The notes below the pieces were generated by a model that saw only the letters and a list, made by a program, of their open reading frames with translations, ran no database searches and had not been told where the DNA came from. A stretch of 64,000 nucleotides of DNA from contig SSNP01000124.1 in NCBI GenBank assembly GCA_006937955.1, positions 321,175-385,174 of the forward strand, in the 5' to 3' direction. Positions 60,344 through 64,000 of the stretch are shown in pieces. Source of the stretch: Pachypanchax playfairii (Eukaryota > Chordata > Actinopteri > Cyprinodontiformes > Aplocheilidae). The translations under genes and the position numbers were made by a program. Positions within the stretch are counted from its first letter, which is position 1. Each line of letters opens with the position of its first letter.

Positions 60344-60353
60344 CTGTCAATCA
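60344..60353 (-). promoter_or_regulatory. PBX–MEIS composite motif
   Basis: CTGTCAATCA on the plus strand (TGATTGACAG on the minus). The first of two copies 37 bases apart in a purine-rich stretch of ebf1 intron 6. Confidence 0.5.
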
Positions 60354-60380
60354 AAGGCACTGGGTAGGGGGGTAGGGATG

Positions 60381-60390
60381 CTGTCAATCA
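60381..60390 (-). promoter_or_regulatory. PBX–MEIS composite motif
   Basis: Second perfect CTGTCAATCA in the same orientation as the one at 60,344. Confidence 0.5.
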
Positions 60391-60600
60391 AACTGTAAGA
60401 GGAGGGAGAGAAGGAGGAGGGGAGGAGGTGCAAATAGGCGACAGAGAGCAAGTGGTATCTTCTAAACGATCCCTTCATCTTTTTTTCTCTTTGTCTTCTT
60501 CACTATCTCTCTCTGGCTTGTCCTAGTTACCAAAATATCTCTGCCAACCTGGTATGTCACTGTTACTGTTCACTCAACTGTCACTGTCTGACACACCCAT

Positions 60601-60601
<1 letters not shown>

Positions 60602-60675
<74 letters not shown>
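60602..60675. repeat. (CA)n microsatellite
   Basis: About 37 uninterrupted CA units, the longest dinucleotide array in the window. Confidence 0.95.
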
Positions 60676-60677
<2 letters not shown>

Positions 60678-62934
60678 CAGACATCTAAAATAGATTATGA
60701 GATCATCTCTCTCCTTTCTTGACCCGTCCTCGTTGCTCTTTTTTTTAGTCTATTGCCCTCTTTTACTAACATTTTTTATCCTTTTAAATTCAAATTTGGT
60801 TTCCCTCAAATATCCAGTTAAATACATAAATATCACATACTAGTGTATATACCATGAATAATTGTCACATCGTATATTAAGATAAAATGTATTTAACATC
60901 TAGACTGAAGATGCTTCAGTGATTCTAATCCCACGTTGCATTTTCTACTAAAGCAAATAAACAATTACATGTAATAACTGCTGATTTTTTTTTTTTTTAG
61001 AAAAGATTAAAAAACAGAGGCACACATATTTTTTGCAAAATCAAATGATAGAAACCAAAATACACTATTGTTATATTTGAAATGATCCATTTATTTAATA
61101 AAATAAATAAAAATGAAACAGTTGACGCTCGTTACGCGCTAATATGTCTCATTGGTTACTGTGAGAATGCTGATGTTTCCCTGAAATAGGACTTATGATG
61201 CAACTGTCAATGGTCAGTTTTAATCCAAGGTATTATGTTTTATAGTTACCAAACAGCAACCAAAAACAAAATAATCTCACAGTTTTGGATTAAAATGAGG
61301 GTTCTGCCACGCCCTCCAGCTCATTGATGACATTTCTGAGCTGCTTCGATTCTTTCATGTATTTCTAATGTATTGTTGCTGGCGATGATGAAGTATGTCG
61401 ATGGAGTGCTCCGACTGTTTAGTGTTGACCCCGCAACCCCAAAGGTTCCAGGTAGTTTCTGTGGCAAATTTCATTTTCTGTAGATTTTCTCTTGGAAACT
61501 TTCTTTTACAATTAGTTTATTGCAGTTTATTCTTGTGGATCTTACGTAATGAATGAATTAAGTTTGATTTCCGATGTGTCATTTGTTTCTGTGATTTAGT
61601 CTCAGCAGAACTTTGTGTGGAACATCTTTTCAGCCAAACAGCAAACTGGTTTTAGTTAAGTAATCATTACCTGCTCACTTACATTCTAGTGTTTCAACAT
61701 CACTTCCTGTGTTAAAGGTCAGCAGTTACTTAAAGATGTGGCCCACGGGGAAGTATTCATACCATTATCATGATACCAGCCGTCACTTACTGACTGTTTT
61801 TCTATGTGTTTGTGTGTGATGAGAGAAGGAGGACGAGAGAGAGAGAGGAGTATGTTTTATTCATTTCTTTCATTTAGTGTCTCCGTGTGCATCTGTCTTT
61901 GCATTTAGAAGCTCAGGATTCACTTTACTTGCTGATTTAATTTAACTGCCTTCTTTAATGGAAACATGCACACATGAGTAAACTAACACCAGCACAGACT
62001 GGGGCAGAGCTGCGTTGTCTTATAGTGCTCTGATTATCGCTTTCTTCTTCATCTTCTGTCTCTTTATCTTGTTTTCATTATTTATTTCTATGTTAGTGGA
62101 AGTACTTGACTTTAATCATCACATCCCTTCAGTTTTTGAACAAGTTTTGAGGAAACAAGATTGTAGTTGGTTCCTAGAATTAGGTTTGTTGTTGTTTTTA
62201 ATGGTCTTTTGGGGAAGAGAGTTTTTTTATATTCTTTGCTGTGGATTTCACCGTACATCTTTGTGTCTGCATTTATGGGAAATATTATAAAGAAAACTGC
62301 CATGGGGCATGACTGGAGAGGGTCCAAACATATGTGTAATGTGTTCCTGCAACCCCCCTCCCAGAAACACACACACATACATACGTAGGCTCTTCCCTTT
62401 TCTGTTCTTCTTGTTTCCCCCTCATTCACCTCTCTCATCCTCCCCTTCCTCCCTTCCTGCTCCTATCCCCCCATCCTCTTCCCTCCCCTCTATGAAACAC
62501 ATTCACATCCTTAGGCAGGGATCGTGTTACCCTAATAGCTACAAACACTTCCATGATGGTCTCACATTTTCCCATCTGTCTCTGTTGAAACGATTGTGAT
62601 GCCTCGATTATTTCAAGAGACTATGTGTTGTCAACAGCTACAACAGGCTTTATGCATCAGCTGAGAGGTTTAATGTTTTTCTTCTTTATAACTAGTGGAA
62701 GGAAAAGGGTTTTGCTTTTACAGGTTTTACACATTTTTTGAAAGCTGCTCTCATTTTCTCTGAACTTTGAACACAAAATCCAATTTTTAAGCTACATTTA
62801 CAAAACCTCAGACTCTTCTTGCAAAACCAAACTTTCACCCCATGTGACACTCTTTCAATTCTACAAAAAGACAACAAGGAGTTACAAAAACTATACATGG
62901 AATACTTGGCCTAAAAACAGTTAGACATAATAAT
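60676..62934 (+). other. ebf1 intron 6, no features recognised
   Basis: Non-coding, AT-rich, with a CT-rich patch at about 62,390–62,500. No exon or RNA recognised. Confidence 0.45.
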
Positions 62935-63156
62935 AATTCAACTTTATTCATCTCACAATGGTGAAATTCACTTCTGCATTTAGCCCATCCCGAAGGAGCA
63001 GAGGGCTGCCCGTGTCATGGCGCCCGGGAGGCAGTTTGGGGTTCAGCATCTTGCCCAAGGATGCATCGACACATGGCTTGTTCAGGTTGGGATCGAACCT
63101 CCAGCCTCTCGATCCGAGGACAACCTCCTTCCCCTTTCGACCACGGCCGCCCCCTG
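62935..63156 (+). repeat. Teleost interspersed repeat
   Basis: Contains 'ttcagcatcttgcccaagga', 'tgcatcgacacatgg' and 'gggatcgaacct', ending 'accacggccgcccc'. The same layout, less decayed, as the repeat at 2,468–2,732. Confidence 0.6.
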
Positions 63157-63175
63157 ACCAACCCTCCATTACAAT

Positions 63176-63475
63176 TCTGGTACAGTGACATACTGAAATA
63201 TACAGTATGTACTTACAGTATACTGTGGTACAGTATAAAGAGCTGATATGTCCTGCCCCTTCCACTATAACCCCACTGGACCTCTAGATTGGAAAACTGT
63301 CAATGCACGTGAATGTGTGAAAATGATTTTCTTACATTCACTTGCATTGACAGTTTTTCAATCTAGAGGTCCAGTGGGGGTTTTTGGATGAGGGGGACTT
63401 ACCAGCTCTACAGTAAGTCACATCATAGTAATTGCTGTCAACATTTACATACTGTACTATAATGTCAAAAAAGGT
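63176..63475. mobile_element. Foldback element with a long hairpin core
   Basis: The core is a hairpin: 63,271–63,316 and 63,334–63,379 are inverted repeats with two mismatches in 46, separated by a 17-base loop. Weaker pairing continues outwards ('agagctg' on both sides) and TACAGTA-type words occur in both flanks, so the element probably spans about 300 bases. No coding potential. Confidence 0.6.
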
Positions 63476-63499
63476 AAATACCTGTTCTGTTCTCTAAGG

Positions 63500-64000
63500 C
63501 TGTATTCACACCTGAGAGTCTGGTGGACTCGGTTCGATTAGGGACCAAAATTGCTACATTGTTGCTGTTTTTAGTTGCTGCGGTTTGGATTCACACTTCA
63601 CTTTATGAACCGAACCAAATAACCTTTGGAGCATGTTACACCCCCGCCTGTGGTGGCATTGTAGAGTTTCTGCACTACTTGTTACTGCACTTCCTGGCGC
63701 TGCCGCGGGAGAATGAAACATAAACAAACATGGAGTAGCAGCAAATTCTGGTGGTTTTGGGATCTTTTATGTTTGGTGAATGTACCAGATCAATATTATG
63801 CAGCAATGGGTTCAGGATGAGCAGATAACAAGACAGCGAACTACACAAGGCGGCTGAGACGGCTACACAATATAGTTCACTTCCTGCTTTTGGTGCGGTC
63901 CCAGTGGGGTTGCGTTCACACATGCAATCGAACCGCTCCAGAGTTCATTTCAATCGAACCGAGACCCACGTTTTTAGGCGGACTAGAGTTAGATTGTTTG
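63500..64000. repeat. Probable DNA-transposon-derived repeat, cut by the window end
   Basis: Repeated words such as 'ttcacac' and 'gaaccgaacc', and the complementary pair 'ggttcgatt' and 'aatcgaacc' near opposite ends, suggest an inverted-repeat element. The right end may be outside the window. Family not assigned. Confidence 0.4.

Noticed and set aside
59652..60387. Ser/Pro- and Phe-rich open frames on both strands
   Set aside because: Caused by purine/pyrimidine-biased low-complexity DNA; no splice or domain support.
60516..60570. Possible extra exon bounded by CCTAG and GGTATG
   Set aside because: The encoded residues do not match any EBF1 segment, and the expected next block is absent.

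Overview
The window is nuclear DNA from a ray-finned fish, almost certainly a teleost. Genes are split by GT–AG introns, the background is AT-rich with abundant CA/TG, TACA and ATT microsatellites, and the interspersed repeats are of teleost type, including a Tc1-like transposon. Five vertebrate genes can be read exon by exon. All features rest on reading exons, splice sites and motifs by eye; no database search was run.

Layout: (1) 1–7,047 is intron of a UBTD2-like ubiquitin-domain gene, filled with a foldback element, a TTAA-flanked repeat and a decayed LINE; its last coding exon is 7,048–7,559 (+). (2) 10,544–14,110 holds il12b (interleukin-12/23 p40 subunit, +), eight coding exons, with a microsatellite and interferon-type motifs around its presumed promoter. 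(3) 15,776–18,664 holds ublcp1 (proteasome phosphatase, −), ten coding exons and 318 aa, with one GC–AG intron. il12b and ublcp1 converge, and a strong CTCF-type core lies between them. (4) 20,517–36,410 holds rnf145 (ER membrane RING E3 ligase, +), eleven coding exons and 741 aa, with a long 3' UTR. Its fifth coding intron carries an intact Tc1 element inserted in a TACA microsatellite, then a 10-N assembly gap and a duplicated piece of the same element. (5) 38,981 to the window end holds the first six coding exons of ebf1 (early B-cell factor 1, +). Its introns are large; the gene continues past the window.

The order il12b–ublcp1–rnf145–ebf1, with ublcp1 alone on the opposite strand, matches the human 5q33.3 block as I know it, which supports the gene identities. 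The genes do not form a functional pathway; this is conserved synteny. Mobile-element content is high: three copies of one TTAA-flanked family, one hAT-like element with an 8-bp target duplication, several foldback elements, the Tc1, a LINE relic and smaller repeat fragments. I found no rRNA, tRNA, CRISPR or prokaryotic system, and no convincing new protein system. The most notable items are regulatory (three perfect PBX–MEIS motifs around ebf1, paired IRF motifs at il12b, complementary repeats flanking ebf1 exon 2), structural (the transposon-associated gap) and the non-canonical ublcp1 intron.
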